This document shows positions 16,572 to 25,851 of a DNA stretch of 64,000 nucleotides, one piece after another. Source of the stretch: Vibrio agarivorans (GTDB lineage: Bacteria > Pseudomonadota > Gammaproteobacteria > Enterobacterales > Vibrionaceae). The notes below the pieces were generated by a model, which did no database searches, was not told where the DNA came from, and was given only the letters and a program-made list of their open reading frames with translations. Both the position numbers and the translations under genes were made by a program. Position 1 is the first letter of the stretch. Each line of letters starts with the position of its first letter. The stretch lies in contig NZ_JAUFQF010000001.1 of NCBI RefSeq assembly GCF_030409635.1, positions 1,178,001 to 1,242,000 on the forward strand, given 5' to 3'.

Positions 16572-17007
16572 TATGCACCTCTACCGAAAAATTTGGGGCG
16601 CATAGTAAACCTGATACCGATAGACAGATCAAGTTAGATAGCGAATAAAGCGTGGCTTAGTAAGCAAAGCGAAGACATAGGAGAAAATAAGATGGTGGGG
16701 ACGTTTCATCCGTGAAACGCGAGTTCCCAAAAAAAAGACGAGCCTGTTAGGGAGCAGAGCTGGTGATACATGGAGAAGCTATACTCACCTAAACAAGGTT
16801 TAGAAACCGTCTGCAGACATGACGAATTGGACTCATTTAGTGTGCCCAACAGACTCGAATGTTGTAACGACTCAACAACTTTAGCCATTATAAATTCTGG
16901 GTTGAGATTAAATAGGTCATTTAGCGACAGTTTAACCATCTAAACCAGCACGGTTACTTTTTACGCGATATACTTATCAACGTACTTTTTTATATTGCCC
17001 CTTTTTT
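16572..17007. other. Intergenic region between yegD and an AraC regulator gene
   Basis: The 436 bases contain no gene I can support. A hairpin lies at about 16697-16729, with CGTTTCA/TGAAACG as inner stem and GGG/CCC outside, beside an A-run. The part next to 17008 is T-rich and probably contains the AraC gene promoter. A 77-codon minus-strand frame (16706-16939) lacks protein-like character. Confidence 0.5.
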
Positions 17008-17985
17008 ATGCTCGAATCTTCAAAGCAAAGACAAATTCGTCTTTCCTCAACCCAAAACCTCATTCCGTTCATCGACTACTGTGAAGAGAACGATATCAAC
17101 TGGCAACGTATCGCTAAAATCTGCGATATGCCGACAGATGTCTTGCTCAATCGAGACTGGTTGTTGTCTCGGCACATCATGCGTTTTATTGACATGCTAG
17201 AAAGAGAAATAGGGCCGACGATTGGTGTGGAAATAGGTCAAAGGTTCGAGATTTCTTCGATAAAAAAACTCACCGATATCATCGAGAGCAGCCAATGTGT
17301 TGCAGAAGCCCTACATCAACTGGTCGAGTTCATGACCTCGATGAACAACCACGTTCTATTGTGGACCGAATTCATTGATGGGCAATGGTGGCTTTGCCAT
17401 CGTAACGGTCATAAGCCAACCACACCCGGCGTTTCCCAAACTGAGTGGTATCGTACCTGTCAAATGATCACCTTTTGTCGCGAGTTCTTTGGCGCTAACT
17501 GGACACCAAAGAAAATCAAAATCATGGGCATGGAGAACACAAAAGTAGCAAAACACTATTTTGCACACTCACACGTTGAGTTTGATTGTGCCTTTGGGGC
17601 GATCACAATTGAGATGAAGGGGAAAGGCGAGTTTATCAGAGGGATTCAAAACCCTTGGGATATCAAAGGGGGGATTACCAAACTTATTCAAAGCTACGCC
17701 TTGTTGCCTTGGTTTACCATTGAGTGGTTTTCTAACATTCTGGGCACGACCCCAAGAACACTGCAAAGAGAACTGAAAAAGCAGTCTTTATCGTTCAAGC
17801 AACTAAAAGAGCAAACTCGAAAAGAGCACGCGACACAACTGTTGGTCACCAGCACTCTGCCTACCAGTGATGTCGCTTGGGAGAGTGGCTATAGTGATTT
17901 GAGTAACTTTAACCGGGCATTCAAAACTTGGACGGGCATGACCCCATCCATGTACCGCAAGCAACACCGAGCCTCATCGACTTAA
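17008..17985 (+). CDS. AraC-family transcriptional regulator with PF12625-type N-terminal domain
   Basis: The 325-residue protein has an N-terminal arabinose-binding-like domain (about 20-200). Two helix-turn-helix motifs follow in residues 235-322 ('WFSNILGTTPRTLQREL' and 'SDVAWESGYSDLSNFNRAFKTWTGMTP'). It is paralogous to the regulator at 38014-38982. Its 3' end overlaps the convergent metallophosphoesterase gene by 4 bases. The effector and targets are not evident. No convincing ribosome site precedes the ATG at 17008. Confidence 0.88.
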   Translation: MLESSKQRQIRLSSTQNLIPFIDYCEENDINWQRIAKICDMPTDVLLNRDWLLSRHIMRFIDMLEREIGPTIGVEIGQRFEISSIKKLTDIIESSQCVAEALHQLVEFMTSMNNHVLLWTEFIDGQWWLCHRNGHKPTTPGVSQTEWYRTCQMITFCREFFGANWTPKKIKIMGMENTKVAKHYFAHSHVEFDCAFGAITIEMKGKGEFIRGIQNPWDIKGGITKLIQSYALLPWFTIEWFSNILGTTPRTLQRELKKQSLSFKQLKEQTRKEHATQLLVTSTLPTSDVAWESGYSDLSNFNRAFKTWTGMTPSMYRKQHRASST

Positions 17986-19661
17986 TTAACGCAACTGTGG
18001 CGCTTGTATTGACTCACTAACTTATGTGCAATCTTGGCACAGTTATGTTCTGAATTATCACGCTCAACGCAGTAGTAGTATCTCTCCATCAACAGCAGAT
18101 ACGTGCAAAGCTGCTGCGGATCGCACGCACAAACCAACTTGACGACATCCTCTTCAATCGCGCTGTATTCAGTACGCAACTCGTCATTGAAATACTCTGG
18201 ATCATACACCCCAATCGGGTCCCACTCAGTAAACAAGATCTCCGATACCCAACTTTCGAGATCTACAGATGGTGTAACCTGGGGCAGTCCCTCAACCATC
18301 TGATCGACCATTTTCATTACCCCTTCCAGCGCATATCGATTGGGTATCACTTCATTGACGTAACAGAAATGCGCTTCTGACAGAAGCTCTAATGGTGAGT
18401 CCCACCAAGACTCTGGGCTCACATAATACGCCATCAAGGGATAGTCACCTTTTGCAGCATTGTAGTCCACGCAAACGACCTGATCGCTGCGACGCTCAGG
18501 GAATGGCGTAGGATCCATTGTGTAATGACCAACAATAACTGGAAATAGTGGCGTTTGGTTGTAGCAGAGTGCGTCATCCGCTAACTCTAAATCTGGAATC
18601 GCGTCATCTTGACCTGCCGGTACCACCGCTATGTCTCGATAACGATAAACCGAGTCAGCGCTCTTCCACCAAGCAACCCTGATATTCGTTCTGATGTTTC
18701 CATGCTTATCTTCAAAGTGACCGCCTTCTGGCAATGAGACCTCAGGGCCTTTTAGCAGTGTTTCAATCAAATGGTAAAGCTCGTGGTGCTCATCAAACGC
18801 ATCTCGCCAATGCTGCTCTTTAAGCGTGTTATCTGAGTTCAGATAACACGTTAAACGCTCGATACTCTCTTCATGCCAACAGGCGTGAATCGCTCGCACA
18901 TCACCAAAATTCAAAAAGAGGGGCAACGTTTTAAACCACTCAACCCACTCTTTATGCAACACTGAATCTTCAACTACCTCACCCAAAAATGTTTGATGCT
19001 GGCGAAGATTCCCTGCTTTGCTTCTATCTCGACAATATCGACCATCCTGTCGCTTTATCATCCAGCCAATAGCATTAAACTCGTGATTCCCCATGACACA
19101 CAAGGCTTGCCCGTTATCCATCAACTGCTTAACTTGGTTCAATACCTCGAGTTGCTGCGTTGATGAGCAATCAGAATTATCAATCAAATCGCCTAAGAAG
19201 ACCAACTTGTCATCTGTTGCTGAGATAGAAAGATCCTGAATAAGCGCTTGTAGTTTTCTGTTTTGACCATGGATATCACCCACAAAATAAAGCCCATCAA
19301 AGTTGGGATTCACCGTACGCGACATGCCGTTGTTAACCCTGAACTCCAGCCCCTTTTCCAGTGCTCGACAGCGTTTTTCCAAGGTCGGGTGCATCACTTT
19401 CAACCAAAAATCATGATCAAATTGACCTATCGAGTCAGCGTAACTCTCCTGTAAACCCGCAGTATGTGTAATACTCGCTGCACAAATGAGCTCCTCTATG
19501 TATTGCTGGACCCAGCCGAGAAGCTCTGATGCAGAAAACGCTCTCTCTTCTGCAATCAGTGCGTTTTCAACTTTTTGCCACAACACCCAATTGCTACGAC
19601 AGCCATAACTCGGCAAATCAGAAAAGAGTGTGTGGATGTATTTTGTTTCAATCAGCGCCAT
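17982..19661 (-). CDS. Metallophosphoesterase (PPP-type phosphatase fold)
   Basis: The 559-residue protein contains the metal-binding motifs GDIHG (128-132), GDLID (157-161) and GNHE (191-194). Further histidines in 'AIHACWH' and 'VIVGHY' complete the di-metal site of the calcineurin-like family. The N-terminal 110 residues and the long C-terminus are unusual and not recognised. It may be a protein or nucleotide phosphatase; the substrate cannot be read from sequence. GGAG lies upstream of the ATG. No signal peptide is seen, so it is cytoplasmic. Confidence 0.85.
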   Translation of the reverse strand: MALIETKYIHTLFSDLPSYGCRSNWVLWQKVENALIAEERAFSASELLGWVQQYIEELICAASITHTAGLQESYADSIGQFDHDFWLKVMHPTLEKRCRALEKGLEFRVNNGMSRTVNPNFDGLYFVGDIHGQNRKLQALIQDLSISATDDKLVFLGDLIDNSDCSSTQQLEVLNQVKQLMDNGQALCVMGNHEFNAIGWMIKRQDGRYCRDRSKAGNLRQHQTFLGEVVEDSVLHKEWVEWFKTLPLFLNFGDVRAIHACWHEESIERLTCYLNSDNTLKEQHWRDAFDEHHELYHLIETLLKGPEVSLPEGGHFEDKHGNIRTNIRVAWWKSADSVYRYRDIAVVPAGQDDAIPDLELADDALCYNQTPLFPVIVGHYTMDPTPFPERRSDQVVCVDYNAAKGDYPLMAYYVSPESWWDSPLELLSEAHFCYVNEVIPNRYALEGVMKMVDQMVEGLPQVTPSVDLESWVSEILFTEWDPIGVYDPEYFNDELRTEYSAIEEDVVKLVCACDPQQLCTYLLLMERYYYCVERDNSEHNCAKIAHKLVSQYKRHSCVN

Positions 19662-19691
19662 TGGGGCTCCAGAGTAGGTGCGAAAAATTGT

Positions 19692-19729
19692 TCAGTTCAC
19701 TATCCATTTATCAGTTCACTATCCATTTA
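19692..19729. repeat. Perfect 19-bp tandem duplication
   Basis: TCAGTTCACTATCCATTTA occurs at 19692-19710 and again immediately at 19711-19729, in the region upstream of the metallophosphoesterase start. It looks like a recent slippage or duplication event. Confidence 0.9.
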
Positions 19730-19942
19730 ACAATCAAACCACCGACATTTTGATATAGACATACTTGCTTACAAGTCGATAGCTCTAACAGCTACTCGGA
19801 TTACGGCTCGGCATGTATATTCACTGAACGGTTTATTGCCTACAAAAATCGCAGGGGGGCATCACAATCATTAAACGATGAAGGTATTTTAACGGCTATA
19901 TCTCGTTGATATGGAATATCACCAATTCCCTGAGTAATAATC

Positions 19943-20287
19943 ATGAAAATAGTGTTAACGACCATTAAGGAAAAAGACATCAAATACCCTTATATACTAA
20001 TACACCGTAGCCCGTCTTTGAGGATAAAGTCAGAACATAGGGATATAGAATGGCAAGCTCTTCGACAAAGAGATGTTATCGAGCTAAAAGCGCATGAAGC
20101 GCTCTCGAGCCTTGCTGTGCTTTCGAGCGCCAAAGAGATGATTGAATACTATATTCGCTTCAACCCTGACTATTTATCACCACTCGCCCAGCTCCAAGGT
20201 TTTGAGTTAAAGCTATCTAACACCCAAAGCGTGATGTTTAGCCCCTCTGGTAAAGTAGCAAAACCAGCGCTGCCTCTATCACCCTAG
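19943..20287 (+). CDS. Hypothetical protein, 114 residues
   Basis: The protein is soluble, lysine/arginine-rich and has no motif I recognise. The stretch 'LKAHEALSSLAVLSSAKEMIEYYIRF' looks helical, and the C-terminus is proline-rich. The upstream ribosome site is weak. It stands alone between divergent and convergent neighbours. Confidence 0.5.
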   Translation: MKIVLTTIKEKDIKYPYILIHRSPSLRIKSEHRDIEWQALRQRDVIELKAHEALSSLAVLSSAKEMIEYYIRFNPDYLSPLAQLQGFELKLSNTQSVMFSPSGKVAKPALPLSP

Positions 20288-20347
20288 GCAATACCTCGAG
20301 GCAATAGTGACAGGCGAATGGGTAGTATGTTTCTACTGATGAGTGTT

Positions 20348-21187
20348 CTACTGATGAGTAAACTTCTCATCGTACAGCTCCATGAAATCTTTGCGTATAT
20401 CCTGCTCTAAATGCACCGCTTTATCTGTTGGGCAAAACAACGTGATATGAACGTTTTGTTCGCCGTTTGGCATGCTCGAAATATGGATATGCGGCTCAGC
20501 ACTTGGCAAATCGACACCTGAATGTTTTTCAATCATGATGTTGTAGCGACGCGCAACTTCGATGAAGTATTCACAGTGCGCTTCGATGCGCTTTTCAAGC
20601 TCATCCAGCAGTGGATACAAGTTAACAAAATTCGGTACGATAATCCCAAAGTTATGGAACACATAACGCTTCATGAAGTTGAGGTTCTTGACTGGATGAG
20701 TAAAGAACAAACTGTTGGGTAAGGTGATGGTTTTACCCGTGTAATCGTATAAGCCGTGATGTAAATCGATCTCCTGAATGACGGTCGCCATCAAGCTGTG
20801 ATCAATCACTTCACCACTGTATTTACCCACTTCAATCCAATCACCGATCTGAAATGAGCGCGAGCTAGCACGTTGAAAAGAGCCGGTGAAACAGAGAATG
20901 ATCTCTTTTGAAGCGACCACAATAGCCACCGCAATCGCTGTCACCGACAGGGCAAACTCATTGATCTCTGATTGCCACAGATAAAACAGAACAACCACTA
21001 TCACCAACAAGTTGATGTTTTTGGTGGTGGCCATCCACTTACGTTGCTCTTGCGTCACAAAGACATCATCACCACGTATCTGCGCCAGCACCAGCTTGCG
21101 AATCCCATAAATGCACACCAACACGAAAATCGTGAAAACAAATTTGTGAGTAGAAAAGAAATCTATCGCTTGATGAATAACGTCCAC
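20348..21187 (-). CDS. MscS-family mechanosensitive channel protein
   Basis: This 279-residue protein has three membrane segments (about 15-35, 55-72 and 78-100). The pore-lining TM3 is followed by the beta domain ('SFQIGDWIEVGKYSGEVIDHSLMATVIQE', about 110-138) and a cytoplasmic alpha/beta domain. This is the small MscS architecture, which releases solutes on hypo-osmotic shock. The next gene encodes a BCCT osmolyte carrier in the divergent direction, which fits osmoadaptation, though the two are not an operon. Confidence 0.87.
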   Translation of the reverse strand: MDVIHQAIDFFSTHKFVFTIFVLVCIYGIRKLVLAQIRGDDVFVTQEQRKWMATTKNINLLVIVVVLFYLWQSEINEFALSVTAIAVAIVVASKEIILCFTGSFQRASSRSFQIGDWIEVGKYSGEVIDHSLMATVIQEIDLHHGLYDYTGKTITLPNSLFFTHPVKNLNFMKRYVFHNFGIIVPNFVNLYPLLDELEKRIEAHCEYFIEVARRYNIMIEKHSGVDLPSAEPHIHISSMPNGEQNVHITLFCPTDKAVHLEQDIRKDFMELYDEKFTHQ

Positions 21188-21412
21188 TGTCTTTACAACC
21201 TACTAATAAAACGATGGTTTATGGTAGATGGGATATTAGCTGGTAGCAAGTGGAGAAACGTTGAAATCACACTGCCCAAATTAACCCTAATCTACGGTTA
21301 TAATGCTGTGCTCAACGTGCTAGTATCAGCGGCTTTTTGATCAGCCTCACACTTTTAGTACCATTTCGTGAGGGAAATGCACGGCTTTCGAGCCTAAAAA
21401 AGCGAACCAACT

Positions 21413-22996
21413 ATGTCAAATTTGACAAGCTCCGCCCCTCAAGCTCCTGTTCAGGAAGCTGATTACGCTGCGACACCTCCCCTTTCGTTTCTAAAAAAAC
21501 TTGAGCTCGATAACCCTGTATTTTGGTTAAGCGGCAGCTTTCTGTCTCTCTTTGTCCTGCTTGCACTTACCAATACCGATGCTCTGACGGGTTTTGTAAA
21601 CTCTGGTTTCGGCTACGCAACTCAATACTTCGGTGCCTTTTGGCAAGTATTGTTGTTAGCAAACTTTCTGATTGGCCTTGTCATTGCATTTGGCCGCACG
21701 GGTTATGTGCGTCTTGGCGGGTTAGCGACACCTGAAATTGATACCTTCAAATGGCTATCTATCGTACTGTGCACCCTATTAGCCGGTGGTGGCGTTTTTT
21801 GGGCGGCAGCAGAGCCTATTGCCCACTTTGTATCTTCACCACCCGTTTATGGTGATGCTACACCTAAAGCAGCTGCGATCAACGCGCTCTCTCAATCCTT
21901 TATGCATTGGGGATTCTTAGCCTGGGCTATCCTTGGCTGTTTGTCTTCGGTTGTTCTGATGCATTTGCATTACGATAAAGGTCTTCCTCTAAAACCAAGA
22001 ACACTGCTTTATCCCGTATTTGGCAACAAAGCGATCAACGGTAAGATTGGTGATATTGCCGATGCGTGCAGCATTATTGCGGTCGCTGCAGGAACAATCG
22101 GTCCTATCGGCTTTTTGGGTCTGCAAATTAGCTATGCGTTGAATACGCTATTTGGTTTGCCTGACACCTTTATGACACAAAGTTCAGTGATTCTCGCAGC
22201 CATTGCGATGTATACCGTCTCTGCGCTAAGCGGTGTAAGTAAAGGCATACAAATTATCAGCCGATACAACATCATTCTGTCTGTGGCACTTATTGGCTAC
22301 ATCTTATTCTTTGGGCCAACGAGCTTTATTGTCGATGGCTATGTTCAAGGTGTCGGTCGCATGATCGATAACTTCTTTCCAATGGCGTTGCACCGTGATG
22401 ACACCGAATGGCTCAGTTGGTGGACCGTGTTCTTTTGGGGATGGTTTCTAGGCTACGGCCCTATGATGGCTATTTTCATTGCGCGTATTTCTCGTGGTCG
22501 CACCATTCGTCAACTCATTCTTTCGATCAGTATTGCTGCACCGCTCATCACCTGTTTTTGGTTTAGCATTGTTGGTGGCAGTGGCCTGGCCTTCGAATTA
22601 GACAACCCTGGATTGATTTCATCCGCTTTTGAGGGCTTCAACCTGCCTGCAGTACTGCTAGCCATCACCTCTGAGCTACCTTACCCAATGGTAATTTCCG
22701 TATTGTTCCTTATTCTGACCACCACGTTTATTGTCACAACGGGTGATTCAATGACATACACGATCAGTGTGGTAATCACCGGCTCTGCAGAGCCTAACGC
22801 GATGATTCGCTCTTTTTGGGGCATTGTGATGGGGGTTGTGGCAATTACACTGATTTCTATTGGCTCTGGTGGTATCTCGGCACTTCAATCTTTTATTGTG
22901 ATAACTGCCGTACCGGTCTCTTTCATCCTGCTTCCAAGTCTTTGGAAAGCGCCTAGCATTGCCAATACAATGGCGAAAGAGCAGGGTCTTGTTTAA
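21413..22996 (+). CDS. BCCT-family (betaine/carnitine/choline) transporter
   Basis: The 527-residue protein has about 12 membrane helices and the BCCT signature near 340-365 ('WWTVFFWGWFLGYGPMMAIF', then 'IARISRGRTIRQLI'). The 'GGGVFWAAAEPIAHF' segment near 125 is also typical. BCCT carriers take up quaternary ammonium compounds such as glycine betaine, usually with Na+. The exact substrate cannot be told. It is a single gene with a hairpin downstream at 23025-23048. Confidence 0.92.
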   Translation: MSNLTSSAPQAPVQEADYAATPPLSFLKKLELDNPVFWLSGSFLSLFVLLALTNTDALTGFVNSGFGYATQYFGAFWQVLLLANFLIGLVIAFGRTGYVRLGGLATPEIDTFKWLSIVLCTLLAGGGVFWAAAEPIAHFVSSPPVYGDATPKAAAINALSQSFMHWGFLAWAILGCLSSVVLMHLHYDKGLPLKPRTLLYPVFGNKAINGKIGDIADACSIIAVAAGTIGPIGFLGLQISYALNTLFGLPDTFMTQSSVILAAIAMYTVSALSGVSKGIQIISRYNIILSVALIGYILFFGPTSFIVDGYVQGVGRMIDNFFPMALHRDDTEWLSWWTVFFWGWFLGYGPMMAIFIARISRGRTIRQLILSISIAAPLITCFWFSIVGGSGLAFELDNPGLISSAFEGFNLPAVLLAITSELPYPMVISVLFLILTTTFIVTTGDSMTYTISVVITGSAEPNAMIRSFWGIVMGVVAITLISIGSGGISALQSFIVITAVPVSFILLPSLWKAPSIANTMAKEQGLV

Positions 22997-23024
22997 CGTA
23001 GCTAAGTAAGAAACAATAGATGAT

Positions 23025-23048
23025 GAGTGCCTATGTTTATAGGCACTC
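23025..23048. repeat. 10-bp hairpin between the convergent BCCT and FUSC genes
   Basis: GAGTGCCTAT, loop GTTT, ATAGGCACTC. There is no strong T-run on either side. It probably acts as a 3'-end hairpin of the BCCT transcript. Confidence 0.6.
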
Positions 23049-23186
23049 CATTAACTTCAATGCAAGGACTACATTGAAACGTTAGTCACCATCTCGATAG
23101 CGTTGTTCTTCTTCATCTTGAGCTTCAAACTCTTGATAGTCGACTTCCACTACCTCGTCACTACTAAAACTGTTACGGTCGTGGCT

Positions 23187-24518
23187 CTACTGCTCATTTG
23201 GCTCAAATAGCCGGTTATAAAACATCACGATCATTAGCACGAAATAGATAACTGTCAGCATCGTAAATGCCTGAGTCATACTATAACTTGGTGTCGTGCT
23301 CAAAGCGGACGATGTAAAGTTTGCGAGCATGTTTCCCGAGATGATCTTCAATGGCTCTAGGCCTGGTTTTCCGCCAATGAACCACATAATGAACACGTTG
23401 ATAAAATAAAAAATAAATAGCTGCCAAGCCCCTGTGAATTGAGGCAACAGAGTCACATACTGTATTAAATACAGCGTGGCGAAAATGGCTGTAAAGATTC
23501 CCATCAACTTTGTTGCCTTATTCGGCATCGATGATACTGAGTTGGCAAGAACACCACTCATCAAAGGCATTACATAGCCACCCGGCACAGGAACGTAGAT
23601 CCACAGCAACACGCCGGTGATAAAAATACAGCACGCTTTAAGCGAGTAGTCGAAGCGTTTGGTGTGATCATCTGAAAATGCGCTCTTTGGTGCCAAAAGC
23701 GGTTGGTAAACCGAACGATAGTTCTTCACCCATTGGTCTAAACTTGCAGAGTCAGAAAAACCGTTGTGCATCTGATGCTGAACGAGCTCAATCGCTTCTC
23801 TAATGCCCTGCTCTTTATTGCTTTTTGATTTGGCCGCGCCATTAAGTAGCTCGATACAATCAAGAGCGTCAAGCAAACCAGCTTTTTGAATGGTGAGCTG
23901 CCGGTAACCCCGCAAATTTGAACTCAACATCAGACGCAGTGTTTCAATATCACTTTCAATTGACGCTCGCTCACTGGTCTTAAAGTCATAAAACTGACGA
24001 TTAACTCGAGACCACACACTCTCTATTGTTTGCCAAAACAACTGTTCTTTCTTTTCTGGCCATAAAAGTGAAGACACGAGTGAATACACCCCAAGCGCCA
24101 ACAAGGTTTGTTCCATTCTAAGCACTGCTAGCAGAAACGTACTATCACTATCAAACTGCCCTGATGAAGCGATCACCGCAAACACGGTAAAAGTCATTCT
24201 GAACATATAACCAAATTTGATATGTGAGCTGAGGTAGACACAAACAAACAAAAGTACGGTCGTGACAGTCAAAAATAACTCACGACTTTGTGGAAATAGA
24301 CTGACGAGACTAAAGGCGGTAATAATGCCAAGCCCTGTACCGAGTATCCGGTTTTTGGCTTTTTCTACTGACTGTGAATAAGACTCGGTCGCGGCAATCA
24401 CACTCACCGCGATGATAGTCCAATACGCGCGATCCCATCCCCACGCTAATGCAATGATAATCGAGAGGGCAATTGACAGCGCAACCTTGAATGCCTCTTG
24501 GGCTCTTTGCTCTAACAT
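23187..24518 (-). CDS. FUSC/AaeB-family inner-membrane efflux protein
   Basis: This 443-residue protein has two sets of membrane helices flanking a cytoplasmic helical domain (about 165-290), the FUSC/AaeB layout. With the adjacent HlyD-type adaptor and DUF1656 genes it forms an aaeXAB-like unit; in E. coli these export aromatic acids such as p-hydroxybenzoate. The reading frame ends at TAG (23187-23189). It continues in frame for 34 sense codons (rich in D/E/Q: SSDEVVEVDYQEFEAQDEEE) to TAA at 23082-23084, suggesting a C-terminal tail lost by a Q-to-stop change or read through. Confidence 0.88.
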   Translation of the reverse strand: MLEQRAQEAFKVALSIALSIIIALAWGWDRAYWTIIAVSVIAATESYSQSVEKAKNRILGTGLGIITAFSLVSLFPQSRELFLTVTTVLLFVCVYLSSHIKFGYMFRMTFTVFAVIASSGQFDSDSTFLLAVLRMEQTLLALGVYSLVSSLLWPEKKEQLFWQTIESVWSRVNRQFYDFKTSERASIESDIETLRLMLSSNLRGYRQLTIQKAGLLDALDCIELLNGAAKSKSNKEQGIREAIELVQHQMHNGFSDSASLDQWVKNYRSVYQPLLAPKSAFSDDHTKRFDYSLKACCIFITGVLLWIYVPVPGGYVMPLMSGVLANSVSSMPNKATKLMGIFTAIFATLYLIQYVTLLPQFTGAWQLFIFYFINVFIMWFIGGKPGLEPLKIISGNMLANFTSSALSTTPSYSMTQAFTMLTVIYFVLMIVMFYNRLFEPNEQ

Positions 24519-24528
24519 CGTCTAATCG

Positions 24529-25395
24529 CTACTTCTTAAACACTTGAACAGACGCCGTTGTTCCCACGCGCAACTCCAAATCCTCAGGCAGATGGGTTAA
24601 CTTCACTTTCACCGGAATACGTTGAGCTAAGCGAATCCACTGAAAGTTTGGGTTCACGCTTGGCAGCAAATTCACGCCTGTACTACCGTCTTGCTTAGCG
24701 ATGCCATAGCCAACACTCTCAACATGACCTTCTAAGGCTGTATTTGAGCGCATCATCAATGTCACCATCGCGGTATCACCCACTTGAACGCCTTCTATCT
24801 CTGTCTCTTTAAAAAAGCCTTCGATCCAAAAGCTCTCTTTATCAATCAGAGCCACAACAGCATTATTGGCCACCACTTGAGACCCTTCTCTAAGGTTAAA
24901 ATTGGTGACATATCCGGTCGTCGGGGCATAAACCTTTGTAAACTCAAGATCAAGCTTCGCACTCTCTATCGATGCATTAGCAGACTCTAAACTTGCAACT
25001 GCTGTCTCAACCGCACTGGTTAAGTTGTTCAATTGCAAAGTCGGCACCGAACCCGGCGTTTTCTGCTCTAAGTTAAACGAACGTCTTTGTTCGTTTTTTG
25101 CTTTCTTTACTTGGGCTTGTGCTTGGCTTTGAGCGGCAATCGCTTTGTGTAATTCAGCTTGATAAACACTGTCGTCTATCTCAAACAGTAGTTGTCCTTT
25201 TTCCACCAGCGTATTGTCTTTTATCGCGATGTTCGTCACGGGGCCAGTCACACGTGGGGTGACGGTGATGATATGTGCGCGTACTTGACCATCTCGAGTC
25301 CATGGCTGACTCTCATGATGTATGTATTCATGGGCAACGACCAAGCCGGTCGCTATCACCATGAGCGCTGAAAAAATTCTACGTTTGCTTTTCAC
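24529..25395 (-). CDS. HlyD/AaeA-family periplasmic adaptor of an efflux system
   Basis: The 288-residue protein has an N-terminal membrane anchor (about 5-22). A biotinyl-lipoyl-like half-motif follows ('ITVTPRVTGPVTNIAIKDNTLVEKGQLLFEIDDSVYQ', about 43-79), then a coiled-coil hairpin and a second half ('YAPTTGYVTNFNLREGSQV', about 160-178). It links the inner-membrane FUSC pump to an outer-membrane channel. It is 10 bases upstream of the FUSC gene and 10 bases after the DUF1656 gene. Confidence 0.9.
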   Translation of the reverse strand: MKSKRRIFSALMVIATGLVVAHEYIHHESQPWTRDGQVRAHIITVTPRVTGPVTNIAIKDNTLVEKGQLLFEIDDSVYQAELHKAIAAQSQAQAQVKKAKNEQRRSFNLEQKTPGSVPTLQLNNLTSAVETAVASLESANASIESAKLDLEFTKVYAPTTGYVTNFNLREGSQVVANNAVVALIDKESFWIEGFFKETEIEGVQVGDTAMVTLMMRSNTALEGHVESVGYGIAKQDGSTGVNLLPSVNPNFQWIRLAQRIPVKVKLTHLPEDLELRVGTTASVQVFKK

Positions 25396-25405
25396 TCTAA
25401 TAACC

Positions 25406-25630
25406 TCAAAACTGAATCAAGAAACGGCCCAAAAGCACAGACAACAGACACACAATACAAATATCCACCAAAGCGGGGTTTACTGTGCAGTTGTAAATAC
25501 CTAACTTAGCCAGAGGCTTACTAATTAGTAAGTTGATAAAAAAAGCGATCACGACGACCAACAGCAAAGGAGGAAAATAGATCTCTCCCCATACGAGTTC
25601 GTGTGGCATGTTCAAGATTGTCGTTTGCAT
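25406..25630 (-). CDS. DUF1656/AaeX-like small membrane protein
   Basis: The 74-residue protein has two membrane segments (about 18-36 and 52-70) and the family opening 'PHELVWGEIYFPPLLLVVV'. DUF1656 proteins precede HlyD and FUSC genes in aaeXAB-type operons. Their role in efflux is not established. It is the first gene of this three-gene unit; no adjacent aaeR-like regulator is present. Confidence 0.88.
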   Translation of the reverse strand: MQTTILNMPHELVWGEIYFPPLLLVVVIAFFINLLISKPLAKLGIYNCTVNPALVDICIVCLLSVLLGRFLIQF

Positions 25631-25799
25631 CTGTGGCCTATTGCTAGCTATGGGTGTTCTGTGAATAAACGCTATGGTAGGTGTCTTGATTGAACGATCA
25701 AAATCAACATTGCAGGATAAAACCCTACAAGATTAGATTCGCGTTACTTGTATCGCTGTAAACAGATGAACTAGGAAAGGCTGAAGCACAGGTAGTAGA

Positions 25800-25830
25800 G
25801 GATGGTTAATTCGCCAAAGCATAACCATCC
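25800..25830. repeat. 9-bp hairpin downstream of the phospholipase D gene
   Basis: GGATGGTTA (25800-25808) and TAACCATCC (25822-25830) flank a 13-base loop. No T-run is seen on the minus strand, so terminator function is uncertain. Confidence 0.5.
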
Positions 25831-25851
25831 ATTGTTTTATAATGTTTGAAT

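Noticed and set aside
16706..16939. Minus-strand 77-codon frame
   Set aside because: Serine-rich composition without a recognisable pattern, ending in a hairpin; no promoter or conserved feature supports it.
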